Assembly (NCBI GenBank): GCA_020830965.2
Contig: JACCFC020000002.1
Location: forward strand, 1-64,000
Reading direction: 5' to 3'
DNA length: 64,000 nucleotides
DNA from: Neisseriaceae bacterium TC5R-5
GTDB lineage: Bacteria > Pseudomonadota > Gammaproteobacteria > Burkholderiales > Chromobacteriaceae
Shown in pieces: positions 16,199-25,243 of the stretch. Under the pieces are notes generated by a model. It worked only from the letters and a program-made list of their open reading frames with translations, searched no databases and was not told the origin of the DNA. How positions within the stretch are numbered: position 1 is the first letter of the stretch; each line of letters starts with the position of its first letter. Position numbers and translations under genes: made by a program.

Positions 16199-18789
16199 GC
16201 CTGGCCCTCCGGCTTGAGTTTGATCAGCACGCGGCCGGGTTCGGCTTGTTGGTGCAGGCGGGTGGCACCGTCGCCGCTGCTGCGTTGTGCTTGCACGCCC
16301 TGGCCGCTAAGGCCGAGGTGTACTTGGTAGTTGGCAACGGGTTTGCCACTGGGTTTGATCAGGAAAACTTGCTGATCAAAGGCGCTGGCCGGGTAGTCGA
16401 CCAGGCTGGCGGCTTGCGGTTGCGGGTTTTGCAGCGCGAAGCTGCTGGCGTGGATGATTTTGGCCGCCTGCATGAATTCGATAATTTGCTCGGCGGTGAT
16501 TTTAAGCAGGCTGCCTTTAACCTTGAGGGTGATTTCGCTGTCGGCTTCAAGCTGAATGTTTTTAGCACGTAGCTTGATATCTTGCTTGGCTTTGAGCTGG
16601 ATGTCGCCGTCTTGCGCTTCGAGGTCGAGCAGGCCGGTGGCCGTGGCCAGTTTCATGCCTTGGCTGTGGGCCAGCATGGTGAGGCGGCGGGCGGCATTGA
16701 TAAAGAGGCCTTCCTGGCTGCTGAGGCTGGTGTGGCCACCACTGGTGAGGGCCAGATTCTGTTGGCTGTGGTGGTGGCTATTGCCTTGGCTGCTGCTGAT
16801 TAAGTCAGCGGCGGCATTCAGCAGCAGGTGGGCTGCGATGAGTTCGCCATTGGTTTTGCCGCTACCGGCGGTGGTTTTGTAGGCGTCTTGCAGGGCTGCT
16901 GTTACTTGCTCGTAGCCATCGGCCTGCATGCGGTGGTGTTCGGCGGCTTGAGCATGGGTGTGTTGCTGTTGCACCGCTTGTTGCAGGCGGCTGAGGGCGG
17001 CGGTGAGGGTTTTGTGGTGGCCTCCGTTGTGACTTTCACTGCTGATAATCAGCCCACCGTTGGCTCGCACCGCACCGTGGCCATCGGTGTAGAGTTCGAA
17101 GCCATCGCCACGGTCTTCCTGACGGCCCTGTTGCGGGTGTAAGCGAGTCAGTTTGCCTAAGCTGAGTTGGCTTTGCTGGAAATCGCTGCCCAGATGCGCT
17201 TGAGTTGCGCCGTGACTGTTGTCGAAGAATAAGTGGCTGCCGCCCTGGCCGTTGAGTTCACGTTGGCGGTTGCCACTGACGGCGGCGTTTTGCGGTAGCG
17301 CCATGCTGTGGAAGTGCTGGTTGTTACGCATCGCCGCCATAATCACCGGTTTGTCGGGGTTGCCGTTGTCTTCGTATTCGACCAGCACTTCGCTGCCGAC
17401 ACGCGGCGGGTCGAACTGGCCGTGGGCGTCGCCAGCGGCTGGCGTGGCGACGCGTATCCAGATGCTGCCGGAGCCGTACCTGTCCCAAGGGAACTGTACG
17501 CGTACGCGACTGTATTGGTCAGTCCATATTTCTTGCGGGTTGTCTTTGCTGTCATTCTCCGGGCCGATAACGCGTGCGCTTTGCGGGCCGGTAATGCGTG
17601 GCCAAGGGATGGTAATGGGGGGGTGGTAGGGTTCGCTGATGGGGTGGAATTGGGCGCTGACGTGGCATTGCCAGTTTTGGTCTTGGCCAGATTCGTCGGC
17701 GCTGTCTTCCAGCTTTAAGGTGGTGGCCAATACCAGATAGCTGCCGTTGGCGCTGCCAAGTGGGTGGCCGCTGAGTTCGACATAGGTGCAGGGGATGAGG
17801 GCACGGATATTGCCGCTGCCTTGACTGGTGCGGCCGGGGATGCGGTGTTGCTGCATGCGAATGCGCGCCAGCCGTTCGCCGTCTGCCCAGGGGTCGTGTT
17901 CGAAGGTGGGCTGGGTGTGTTCGCTGGGGTAGTCAAAGACCTCGGCATTTTGCTGGTCGCTGTTGTGGCTGGTTTGCCGTGGGGCGTGTTGTTGTGCGTC
18001 CAGTTTGGCTAGGGATTGGGCGTAGCTGTAGGCGGCGGTGCTGTAGCTGCCGGGCACCAGGCTGTCGCTAATCGTCCATTCGTTGAGGTGCTCTTGTTCG
18101 GCTTTGAAGCTGGGAGGGAAGTATTCCAGGTGTTGATAGGCTTCGCTGGCATTGGCTTTCCAGCCGCTGGCGTGGTCGGTGAGGATCAAGCGGTGGTGTT
18201 CGGCGTCGTGTTCGAAGAAGTAGCTGATACCGAGGTTTTCCAGAATCCTGGCCACGAAAATATAGTCACTTTCCTGTACCTGCTGTCTGTACTTGCGCTT
18301 GGGGTAGTCGCTGCGCTTAAGCCGATATTCGACCGGAAAGTTATAGGCGCTCAGAATGTGCTCGATAGTGTCCAGATCGTTCTGTTCCTGAAATATCCGC
18401 GAGTTCTGGCCTAGGTCGGTGAGGTAGAACCAGGGGCGCAGGGTAAAGCCGAAAACGTGGTGGCGGCCTTCCGGGCGCAGGTAGCGCACATTGCTGACAA
18501 TCCCATTGATATGGCGAGTGCCAGCACCGATGGCCAGACCACCTAGACCCATGCCGTCCAGTTCGATATGGATGCTCAGGCTTTTGCCGGTGATGCGTTC
18601 CGGGCTTAGCGCAGCGGGGAGCTGGTCGCCTGGTTGGGTGGTTTTCAGTTCTAGCTGGTACTCAAACAGGGTGTTGTTTGCTTCATCGCCATTGAGCCTG
18701 ATGAGCTGGAGGGCGGGCTGTTCCAGCACCATGGGAATGGCTGGGCCGGAGACGGTGACCGTGCGCCGGTTAAGATCACTGAGTTTCAT
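16195..18789 (-). CDS. vgrG: Type VI secretion spike protein VgrG with C-terminal extension
   Basis: VgrG forms the trimeric spike of the type VI machine. The 864 residues include the gp27-like N-terminal part, the gp5 OB-fold (WTDQYSRVRVQFPWD near residue 410, then VATPAAGDAHGQ), a DUF2345-type repeat region (about 560-770), and a C-terminal ~65-residue domain containing IKPSGKPVANYQVHL that looks like a transthyretin-like fold, known in some VgrGs to carry effectors. GGAAGGAG precedes the ATG. The stop overlaps the Tle2 start (ATGA). No tss baseplate or sheath genes are in the window, so this is an orphan vgrG cluster depending on a core locus elsewhere. Confidence 0.95.
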   Translation of the reverse strand: MKLSDLNRRTVTVSGPAIPMVLEQPALQLIRLNGDEANNTLFEYQLELKTTQPGDQLPAALSPERITGKSLSIHIELDGMGLGGLAIGAGTRHINGIVSNVRYLRPEGRHHVFGFTLRPWFYLTDLGQNSRIFQEQNDLDTIEHILSAYNFPVEYRLKRSDYPKRKYRQQVQESDYIFVARILENLGISYFFEHDAEHHRLILTDHASGWKANASEAYQHLEYFPPSFKAEQEHLNEWTISDSLVPGSYSTAAYSYAQSLAKLDAQQHAPRQTSHNSDQQNAEVFDYPSEHTQPTFEHDPWADGERLARIRMQQHRIPGRTSQGSGNIRALIPCTYVELSGHPLGSANGSYLVLATTLKLEDSADESGQDQNWQCHVSAQFHPISEPYHPPITIPWPRITGPQSARVIGPENDSKDNPQEIWTDQYSRVRVQFPWDRYGSGSIWIRVATPAAGDAHGQFDPPRVGSEVLVEYEDNGNPDKPVIMAAMRNNQHFHSMALPQNAAVSGNRQRELNGQGGSHLFFDNSHGATQAHLGSDFQQSQLSLGKLTRLHPQQGRQEDRGDGFELYTDGHGAVRANGGLIISSESHNGGHHKTLTAALSRLQQAVQQQHTHAQAAEHHRMQADGYEQVTAALQDAYKTTAGSGKTNGELIAAHLLLNAAADLISSSQGNSHHHSQQNLALTSGGHTSLSSQEGLFINAARRLTMLAHSQGMKLATATGLLDLEAQDGDIQLKAKQDIKLRAKNIQLEADSEITLKVKGSLLKITAEQIIEFMQAAKIIHASSFALQNPQPQAASLVDYPASAFDQQVFLIKPSGKPVANYQVHLGLSGQGVQAQRSSGDGATRLHQQAEPGRVLIKLKPEGQA

Positions 18790-18815
18790 ATTTGCTCCTT
18801 CCTTATGGGGGCTGA

Positions 18816-19130
18816 CTACTTCTCTGCTGATGAGGTGTGTTGTTGTTGCATCTGCCGCGCAAGCTCTTCCCTTTCCTGTTGTCGTTGATCGGTGTAAACA
18901 AAAGCTTTGCCCATCATTTGTCTGAAGTCGGCAATGCTGAGGACTTGGTAAGCCAGACTCAGCGCGACTAAGTCCACTAAGTAGTTTTTGCTAAAAATAG
19001 GGCAGCCTTCCCATTCTGATCCGGCCTCACCCACAATTTGGGGGCTGGTGATGATGACTGGCTGCCCTTCAACTTTCTCAACCGTAAATTGATCATCTGC
19101 TATGGAGTCAACAACGCAAGAAATAGGCAC
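18816..19130 (-). CDS. Small protein of unknown function heading the vgrG operon
   Basis: A 104-residue acidic protein starting with GTG, eight bases after AGGAGC. It shows no signal peptide or membrane segment, has a hydrophobic central stretch (LVDLVALSLAYQVL) and ends in a Gln/Glu-rich likely helix. It lies 26 bases before vgrG in the same direction, so it is almost certainly the first gene of the operon. I do not recognise the family. Its place suggests a chaperone, adaptor or regulatory role in VgrG/effector loading, but the sequence does not show this. Confidence 0.65.
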   Translation of the reverse strand: MPISCVVDSIADDQFTVEKVEGQPVIITSPQIVGEAGSEWEGCPIFSKNYLVDLVALSLAYQVLSIADFRQMMGKAFVYTDQRQQEREELARQMQQQHTSSAEK

Positions 19131-19437
19131 AGGTGCTCCTTAATGTAGAGAGGTTTCGTTATTCACTTATTAGAGAGGTAAGCTTACTAGACATTAGTGA
19201 TTTCTTATGAATAAGCCAGGGGGGGTGTTTTAACTATGGATTATTAGACTTTTGTGATAATCTGATAAGTTTTCGACTTTTTACATAGAATAAAAAAAGT
19301 TAACTATTTGTTTTTTAAGCAATTTACCATTGCTTAATATGCGTACTATATCGTCGTTAAAAGGCGAATTTTGGCTAGGTCGGCCATAGGGTTAATGAGG
19401 GGCAAAAAAAATTTGGCGAATGCCGGGGAGGAATGGC
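19131..19437. promoter_or_regulatory. AT-rich upstream region of the vgrG operon with a perfect palindrome
   Basis: This 307-base gap separates luxR from the type VI operon. It is clearly more AT-rich than its neighbours and holds no credible ORF. TTAAGCAAT (19315-19323) and ATTGCTTAA (19329-19337) form a perfect 9-base inverted repeat with a 5-base centre, about 190 bases upstream of the first operon gene and 100 bases after the luxR stop. No T-run follows on either strand, which favours an operator over a terminator. The operon promoter should lie here but I cannot fix it. Confidence 0.5.
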
Positions 19438-20184
19438 TTACTCAAGCAAACCGAAAGCTTGTGCTTCAATCACCGCATGCTCAATTTTTTTAACATTAAG
19501 CTTATCTTTTATCGTGCTGATTTTACGATAAACCGAGGAAGGGCTCATATTCAAAAACACCGCCATTTCCTCTGCCACTTTCCCGCCTTTGGCTAGTTCT
19601 AATAACGCTATTTCATCTGCGGTGATACTGAATTTTTTGACGGCCTGTTGTCTTAGATATTCACACCACCACCATAGCAACTCGGTGGCCAAGGCGGCAA
19701 ATTGCGCCCGGTTACGCATTAGCAGTGGCTCTCCAACCGGCCTTTCCAGTGAGGAGCCAACATAGAGCAAGCCCATACGCTGGCTAGCTGCCATATAGGT
19801 ATGAGTGGGAATGACCAGGCCGCTTCTGAAGCCATATTGGGCGCCAAATTCGGCCATCTCAATTTGCCCTGGAGTGTGTTTGGTGATCATGGAGTTAAGG
19901 CGGGGGGTGCTATTTTTGTAAGCATAATCGAGAAAAGGGTCATTCAGAAACCACATGCGTTGATCGTAAACGCGACAGAATTCGGCATCGCAGCCGATGA
20001 GAAACTGAAAGCTCGGCTTGGGGTGATTTACCCCCGGCGGCAGTAGCAGGGTATAGACAAAACTTTCCCCACCTAGGGCAACAACAATTTTTTTAGTCAG
20101 ACGACCTGCTTCTGCTTTAGTCGCGCAACTTTGCAGATGATTGATGGCTTCCATCACCTCTGTTTTTTCTAAAAAAACACTCAT
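19438..20184 (-). CDS. LuxR-family transcriptional regulator with autoinducer-binding domain (LuxR solo)
   Basis: This 248-residue protein has an N-terminal ligand-binding domain of the quorum-sensing type (MWFLNDPFLDYAY carries the conserved Trp and Asp-Pro of the acyl-homoserine-lactone pocket) and a C-terminal LuxR helix-turn-helix (GGKVAEEMAVFLNMSPSSVYRKIS, about residues 200-223). No luxI homologue is in the window, so it may sense signals made elsewhere in the genome or by neighbours. It lies directly upstream of, and parallel to, the type VI island, which makes control of the island plausible but unproven. Confidence 0.85.
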   Translation of the reverse strand: MSVFLEKTEVMEAINHLQSCATKAEAGRLTKKIVVALGGESFVYTLLLPPGVNHPKPSFQFLIGCDAEFCRVYDQRMWFLNDPFLDYAYKNSTPRLNSMITKHTPGQIEMAEFGAQYGFRSGLVIPTHTYMAASQRMGLLYVGSSLERPVGEPLLMRNRAQFAALATELLWWWCEYLRQQAVKKFSITADEIALLELAKGGKVAEEMAVFLNMSPSSVYRKISTIKDKLNVKKIEHAVIEAQAFGLLE

Positions 20185-20532
20185 GCTATTTACTCGAAAT
20201 AAACAAATCAGGAAACCCTGACCTCGTGGTGCGTATTTTATTATTCAAAGCGCACCACTTATCATGACAGGGTTAAAGTTAACCTTTGTTCTGATTAACT
20301 CAAAAAAAACGGCTGTTCTGTTTTTAATTAAACAGCCATTTAAAATAGGAGGAGCAAGACCGTATAATAAACTGAATATTAATGAAACTAGCGTTTCAGT
20401 TTATTGCGCTGCATTGCTTATTAGAATTAATAGCAAAATGTATTTACAAAAATTGGCCATGTCACCTGATCTTTATAACAGTCAAACTATTTAGTTTTAA
20501 TTCGTTCAAATCTTCATTTAACCAGGAAATTT
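20185..20532. promoter_or_regulatory. luxR-rsmJ divergent intergenic region with inverted repeats
   Basis: This 348-base AT-rich region separates divergent luxR and rsmJ. GTGGTGCG (20226-20233) and CGCACCAC (20251-20258) form a perfect 8-base inverted repeat 42-74 bases upstream of luxR. A second symmetric site, GGTTAA-AG-TTAACC (20271-20284), follows. Either could be an operator, including autoregulation by LuxR. Short open frames here lack ribosome sites and look non-coding. Confidence 0.4.
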
Positions 20533-21321
20533 ATGTTTACCACCCCGCTGTATTGTGCCGAAGCCGCCCGTCGGGATAGCGCGCACCAATTAGCCACTCG
20601 CTTTGCCTTGCCCTTAGTGCGGCAACGTCCTAGCCAGGGTTATTGGCTAGAGCTGGGGGCGGAGCGCCTAGAACTGCTAACCATCGGCAAACACGGGGCG
20701 GTATATGCAGAATTTGTCGATGGGGCGGCGAAACATCGCCGCGAACAAGGGGGTGGTCGTGGTCAGCCGGTGGCCAAGGCGATAGGTTTGAAAGGAGCCA
20801 AGCCGCTGCCGCATGTGGTGGATGCCACTGCCGGGCTGGGGCGGGATAGTTTTGTGCTGGCCAGCCTGGGTTGCCAGGTAACGATGCTGGAGCGCTCGCC
20901 GGTAGCGGCTGCCCTGTTGGCTGATGCGCTGGAGCGTGCGCACCGTCATCCGGACACTCAGGCAATCGCCGCTCGTATGCACCTGGTGCATGCCAATGCG
21001 GCGCTGTGGCTGCCCGGCCTGCCAGTTGCTGAGCGTCCGGAGGTGGTGTTTGTCGATCCGATGTTTCCGGACAGTGACAAGAAAAACGCAGCGGTAAAAA
21101 AAGAGATGCAGGCATTTCAACAGGTGATTGGCGATGATCTGGATAGCGCGGAGTTGCTGCAAGCCGCTCTGCTTGCCGCTACACAGCGGGTGGTGGTGAA
21201 ACGGCCACGCTTGGGAGCGGCAATTATTGGCCCCACCCCTTCGGCTGTGATGAATGGTAAGTCCACACGTTTTGATTTATATATCGTCAAAGCATTGTTA
21301 TCGGCCAAGCCCTTGTTGTAA
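20533..21321 (+). CDS. rsmJ: 16S rRNA (guanine-1516-N2)-methyltransferase RsmJ
   Basis: RsmJ methylates G1516 of 16S rRNA using S-adenosylmethionine. The 262 residues show the family order: an N-terminal part with YWLELGAERLELL, the SAM-binding motif VVDATAGLGRDSFVLASLG near residue 97, MLERSP near 120, and the catalytic-type VFVDPMFPDS near 172. AGGAAAT precedes the ATG. It stands alone, divergent from luxR, with a MITE-like copy 30 bases after its stop. Confidence 0.93.
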   Translation: MFTTPLYCAEAARRDSAHQLATRFALPLVRQRPSQGYWLELGAERLELLTIGKHGAVYAEFVDGAAKHRREQGGGRGQPVAKAIGLKGAKPLPHVVDATAGLGRDSFVLASLGCQVTMLERSPVAAALLADALERAHRHPDTQAIAARMHLVHANAALWLPGLPVAERPEVVFVDPMFPDSDKKNAAVKKEMQAFQQVIGDDLDSAELLQAALLAATQRVVVKRPRLGAAIIGPTPSAVMNGKSTRFDLYIVKALLSAKPLL

Positions 21322-21351
21322 GGTGGCCCACCGGCAGGGTGGTGAGCGCTT

Positions 21352-21427
21352 AGTGCCGCTAACAAAATCCCTGATCCAGCGTTGCACCTCGGCTGAGGGA
21401 CTCTTCGAGGTTTTGTTCGCGCCGCTT
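21352..21427 (+). repeat. MITE-like element, copy C (internally shortened)
   Basis: A ~76-base derivative of the dispersed element: AGTGCCGCTAACAAAATCCCTGATCC at the left, GACTCTTCGAGGTTTTGTTCGC at the right, and about 40 interior bases missing compared with copies A and E. It lies just after rsmJ and might double as a stem-loop transcript end. The flanks are TTA and TAA. Confidence 0.65.
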
Positions 21428-21591
21428 AAGGTAAGTGGTCGATTAGCCAATGTTTAGGCCGGTTCTTATTCGTGTTGTTCAGCAAGCCAAGCGTGTGTTG
21501 TCTACAATCTGAACATGAACAAGTGTAAATGCCATTGTTCGTTCAACCCCTCATTATCCACTGCCACAATGCAGACCAATAGGAGCCATGG

Positions 21592-22359
21592 ATGCGCATT
21601 AGAACCCTGGGCGCCGCTGCCTGTATCGGTTACCCCGGTCACACCACCAGCTTTTTGATTGATGAAAATACCTTGCTGGATTGCGGCACCGGTGTTGGTA
21701 CGCTCAGTCTGGAGCAGTTACTGAATATTCACCATGTCTTGCTTAGCCATAGTCATCTTGATCATTGCAGCTATTTGCCGTTATTAGCGGATGTGCATGC
21801 TAGACATAATGGTAGCGGCCTCACGGTTTACAGTGAGCCTGAGACGCTGCAGATTCTGCATCGCCACCTTTTTAATGATGAGTTGTGGCCCAATTATTGT
21901 CAGCAGCCATCGGTAGAGCATCCTTGGGTACGTATGCAGGCGGTGGAGGTTGGCGATACCTTTCCTATCAATGATGGGCTGGCCACCGTGCTGCCTGCCA
22001 GCCATAGCTTGCCGGCCATTGGTTGGCTGCTGGAGGGCAATTGGCGTGCGATGGCTTTTAGTGGTACTACCGGCACGTGCCCGGCGTTCTGGCACTGGAT
22101 GAATAGTGTGCCTTCGCTCACCGATATTGTCTGCGAGGTGACTTATAGTAATCAGCTTAGCCACCACGCTCGGGTACAGGATCGCATGACGCCAGCGCAG
22201 TTGCAGCCCTTTCTCGCCAATCTCCCCCCCAATCTGCATCTGTGGATATCGCATCTCAACCCCCTCTGTTCGCAGGCTGTGATGACCCAGTTAGCCGAGG
22301 GTCTGCCAGCCAATGTTGACTTGTGGCCACTTACCGCCGATACCGTGATTGAGCTATAG
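21592..22359 (+). CDS. MBL-fold hydrolase, 3',5'-cyclic-nucleotide phosphodiesterase-like
   Basis: This 255-residue metallo-beta-lactamase-fold protein has the metal motif SHSHLDHCSYLP near residue 52, a further His in LPASHSLPAIGWLL near 142, and SGTTG near 159. The combination (HxHLDH plus SH and the SGTTG turn) matches class II cyclic-nucleotide phosphodiesterases more than classical lactamases. It would therefore hydrolyse cAMP or a related phosphodiester in the cytoplasm. No signal peptide is visible. AGGAG precedes the ATG. It is single, followed by the subtilase after 126 bases. The substrate is uncertain. Confidence 0.75.
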   Translation: MRIRTLGAAACIGYPGHTTSFLIDENTLLDCGTGVGTLSLEQLLNIHHVLLSHSHLDHCSYLPLLADVHARHNGSGLTVYSEPETLQILHRHLFNDELWPNYCQQPSVEHPWVRMQAVEVGDTFPINDGLATVLPASHSLPAIGWLLEGNWRAMAFSGTTGTCPAFWHWMNSVPSLTDIVCEVTYSNQLSHHARVQDRMTPAQLQPFLANLPPNLHLWISHLNPLCSQAVMTQLAEGLPANVDLWPLTADTVIEL

Positions 22360-22484
22360 GCTGAGCGTGTTGTCAGCCTAGTTCTACAGTGCCTGTTCCC
22401 TCTTGCTGGCGGGCTTTGGCTGCGTGCTATAGTCACGCCTCTGATTCTGCTCATGTTCAGCTTGCTCAATCCAAGGGGGATTTC

Positions 22485-23723
22485 ATGCAAAAAAATGACT
22501 TAATTCTGGCGCTATGCGCTGTAGTGCTTGGTTTTCCCTGGCTGATTCAAGCCGGCAATCTGGATAGTTACTCCGCCCCGGCGAATTTGGGTGGTACGGT
22601 GAGCGGGACTTACACCGATTCGCGTGGCCTGGTTTATGACGGCAGTGGCTATACGGTGGTGGTCATTGATGGGGCTTTCCTGCCCAGGGCTCCGCAGTTG
22701 CTTCAAGCTAACGGCCAGTCCAAAGTAAGCGCTGAACGCTGCATCGGCCAGGAAACCGGCACGCCTTGGACTTCGCTGTGTCTGGATGGACAACACAGCG
22801 ATCATCGCCTCTACCTAGGCGAGAGCCGCAACACCCCGCTTTATTTTTACCGCAGTAGCTCGGCGGGCAGTTCACAGCCTTCCAACTCCGCGCTGAGGGT
22901 GTGTCGGGATACCAGTTCAGATGCGCCCGATTATTTTTGTCACGCTTTTCATGGCACCGCCACGGCGGCGCTGGTGGCCGGTACGCCGGCACTGCGCAAC
23001 GACCCTATCATGGGCGGCCCCATTCGCTATAGCGGAGTAGCGCCGGGAGCGAGTTTGATCACCATCAAGGTGGGGGGTGGCGTCGGGGATCAGGCGGGCT
23101 GGCCTATCGCCAGTGTGCTGGATGCACTCAATGAGGTGGAGTTGCTGGCGCAGCAGCCGCGCAGCCAACCGATTGTAGCGGTGAATATTTCGGCTAGCGG
23201 CAATGCCACGGCCAGCCAGCCTAACCCGGATTGTAGCGCGACATCCGAGGGCGGCAAGATTGATGCGATTGCCGCGCGGTTGAAGAAAAAGGGGATTGCG
23301 GTGGTGATGGCATCTGGCAACGATGGTTTGACGGCAGCCAGTAACTGGACTTGCGGCAGCCATATCATTGCGGTGGGTGCCACCGAGGTTAAGCAGCCGA
23401 CACAGGCAACGTTTTATAGCAATCTTTCCGCCAGGCTGGCGCTGTTGGCGCCAGTCGGTAGCGGTGATTACCCTTGTCTCTATCGCAATTGTCTGATGAC
23501 GGCGTGGAAGGATCAGGGCAGCTTTGTGGTGTGGGGGACGTCGTTTGCGTCACCGCAGGTGGCAGGGGCATTTGCAGTGCTACGCCAGAAGTACGGGATG
23601 AGTGAGTCGGTTGATCAGTTATTAAGCCGTCTGCAAAATACCGGGCTACCACTCAGCGGCCCACGCGCCACTGAGGCGGGGCCACAGGCCAAAGTGCTGA
23701 ATATCCGCGCCGCCTTGCAATGA
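22485..23723 (+). CDS. Exported subtilisin-like serine protease (S8)
   Basis: This 412-residue subtilase has a signal peptide (about residues 1-23, ending near LIQAGN). The catalytic triad is visible: Asp in VVVIDG (about 62), His in FHGTATAALVAG (about 156) and Ser in GTSFASPQVAG (about 353). The oxyanion Asn appears in ASGNDG. Several cysteine pairs suggest disulfides. The ATG at 22485 is chosen because AAGGGGGA precedes it and it begins the signal peptide; an upstream in-frame start lacks both. There is no clear propeptide inhibitor domain and no autotransporter barrel, so the protease is probably released to the periplasm or exported further. Confidence 0.9.
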   Translation: MQKNDLILALCAVVLGFPWLIQAGNLDSYSAPANLGGTVSGTYTDSRGLVYDGSGYTVVVIDGAFLPRAPQLLQANGQSKVSAERCIGQETGTPWTSLCLDGQHSDHRLYLGESRNTPLYFYRSSSAGSSQPSNSALRVCRDTSSDAPDYFCHAFHGTATAALVAGTPALRNDPIMGGPIRYSGVAPGASLITIKVGGGVGDQAGWPIASVLDALNEVELLAQQPRSQPIVAVNISASGNATASQPNPDCSATSEGGKIDAIAARLKKKGIAVVMASGNDGLTAASNWTCGSHIIAVGATEVKQPTQATFYSNLSARLALLAPVGSGDYPCLYRNCLMTAWKDQGSFVVWGTSFASPQVAGAFAVLRQKYGMSESVDQLLSRLQNTGLPLSGPRATEAGPQAKVLNIRAALQ

Positions 23724-23762
23724 ATCAAAGCGCTGTCGCCAGAGAGGCAGCAGCGCTTTGAT
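23724..23762. terminator. Bidirectional terminator between subtilase and proA
   Basis: ATCAAAGCGCTG (23724-23735) and CAGCGCTTTGAT (23751-23762) form a perfect 12-base stem with a 15-base loop between two convergent genes. The stem's A/T ends give short T-tracts on both strands. Confidence 0.75.
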
Positions 23763-23783
23763 GTTTAGAGCCGCTAGATGCGC

Positions 23784-25043
23784 TCATTCACGAATTTGCC
23801 CATCTCCCAGCACAATCCACTTTTGACTAGTCAGCCCTAACAGGCCCACCGGGCCACGGGCGTGGATTTTGTCGGTAGAGATACCGATTTCGGCACCTAA
23901 GCCGTATTCAAAACCATCGGCAAAACGAGTGGAGGCATTGACCATCACGCTGGCAGAATCCACTTCATGTAAAAAGCGACGGGCACGGCCATATTCTTCG
24001 GTAACGATAGCGTCGGTGTGGTGGCTGCCCCAGTGGTTGATGTGCTCAATCGCTTCGTCCATATCTTTCACCACGCGGATGGCGAGAATGGGCGCCAGGT
24101 ATTCGGTAGCCCAGTCTTCGTCATTGGCTGGCCAGACTTTTTCTCCGAGGATAATACGGGTACGCTCACAGCCGCGTAACTCTACCCCTTTTTCCCAGAA
24201 GCCTGCGGCCAGGCGCGGCAGAATGAATTCGGCAAACGCGGCATGAACCAGCAGGGTTTCCATGGTGTTGCAGGTGCCATAGCGGTGGGTTTTGGCGTTG
24301 ATGGCGATGTTGAAGGCTTTGTCCGGGTTGGCCGTGTCGTCAATATAGACATGGCAGTTACCATCCAGGTGTTTGATCACCGGTACTTTGGCTTCATGCG
24401 TGATGCGTGCCACCAGGCCTTTGCCGCCACGCGGCACAATCACGTCAACGTATTGCGGCATGCTGATCATTTCACCTACCGCCGCCCTATCCGTGGTAGT
24501 CAATACCTGTACGATATCAGCAGGCAGGCCAGCCAGTCGCAAGCCTTCATGTATACAGTGAGCAATGGCCTGATTACTGTGAAACGCTTCGGAACCGCCA
24601 CGCAGCAGGGTGGCATTACCTGCCTTCAGGCACAGCCCGGCGGCATCGGCCGTCACATTGGGGCGAGCCTCGTAGATAATGCCAATCACCCCCAATGGCA
24701 CGCGCATTTTACCCAGTTGAATACCGGAGGGCCGATAGGCCATTTCACTGATTTCGCCTACCGGATCGGGCAAAGCGGCAATCTGCCGCAGGCCTTCTGC
24801 CATATTGACGATGCCTTTTTCGTCTAGCGTCAGCCTGTCGAGCATGGCGGCTTCCATGCCGTTTTTACGCCCCTCGGCCAAGTCCTGCTCATTGGCGGTC
24901 AACAATGCCGTTTTTTCGCGCAGGATGGCATCGGCAATGGCATGTAGCGCACGATTTTTTTGCTCAGAATTGGCGCTGGCAATCACGCGGCTGGCTTTGC
25001 GGGCAGTCTTGCCAACCTGCTGCATATACTCTTGAACGTTCAT
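23784..25043 (-). CDS. proA: Gamma-glutamyl phosphate reductase (ProA)
   Basis: ProA reduces gamma-glutamyl phosphate to glutamate-5-semialdehyde with NADPH, the second step of proline biosynthesis. The 419 residues match the usual length. Family marks are [20 protein letters not shown] near residue 118, LLRGGSEA near 147, and the catalytic Cys in [12 protein letters not shown] (about 258). The C-terminal [17 protein letters not shown] is intact. proB is not adjacent. It is divergent from sbp. Confidence 0.96.
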   Translation of the reverse strand: MNVQEYMQQVGKTARKASRVIASANSEQKNRALHAIADAILREKTALLTANEQDLAEGRKNGMEAAMLDRLTLDEKGIVNMAEGLRQIAALPDPVGEISEMAYRPSGIQLGKMRVPLGVIGIIYEARPNVTADAAGLCLKAGNATLLRGGSEAFHSNQAIAHCIHEGLRLAGLPADIVQVLTTTDRAAVGEMISMPQYVDVIVPRGGKGLVARITHEAKVPVIKHLDGNCHVYIDDTANPDKAFNIAINAKTHRYGTCNTMETLLVHAAFAEFILPRLAAGFWEKGVELRGCERTRIILGEKVWPANDEDWATEYLAPILAIRVVKDMDEAIEHINHWGSHHTDAIVTEEYGRARRFLHEVDSASVMVNASTRFADGFEYGLGAEIGISTDKIHARGPVGLLGLTSQKWIVLGDGQIRE

Positions 25044-25243
25044 GAGAGATTTTCCCGCTATGTAAACTTTAAGTATTCAGCTTAAACCAAAGCGCTGGCG
25101 GCGACTAGTTGCGTGCCGCCGATGATAAGCAAGTTACTTTTATTTCAAAAAGGGATAAAGGTAGCGCCCAATGTTCTTTATGGTTATAAAGTAGCTGCGT
25201 ATATAGTGCCGGCATGATCAAATCATGCTTACGGAGTAAACCG

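Noticed and set aside
8385-19130. Prophage or phage-tail module
   Set aside because: VgrG and PAAR resemble phage spike parts, but lipase effectors with Tli4 antidotes and the absence of any tail, capsid or lysis gene fit a type VI accessory cluster.
19315-19337. Terminator of luxR
   Set aside because: The stem is A/T-rich and neither strand has a following T-run; treated as a possible operator.
20264-20494. 76-codon open frame in the luxR-rsmJ gap
   Set aside because: AT-rich intergenic sequence, no ribosome site and no recognisable protein pattern.
23764-23776. Sixth MITE-like copy (TTAGAGCCGCTAG)
   Set aside because: Only about 10 bases resemble the terminal repeat; no interior or second end is present.
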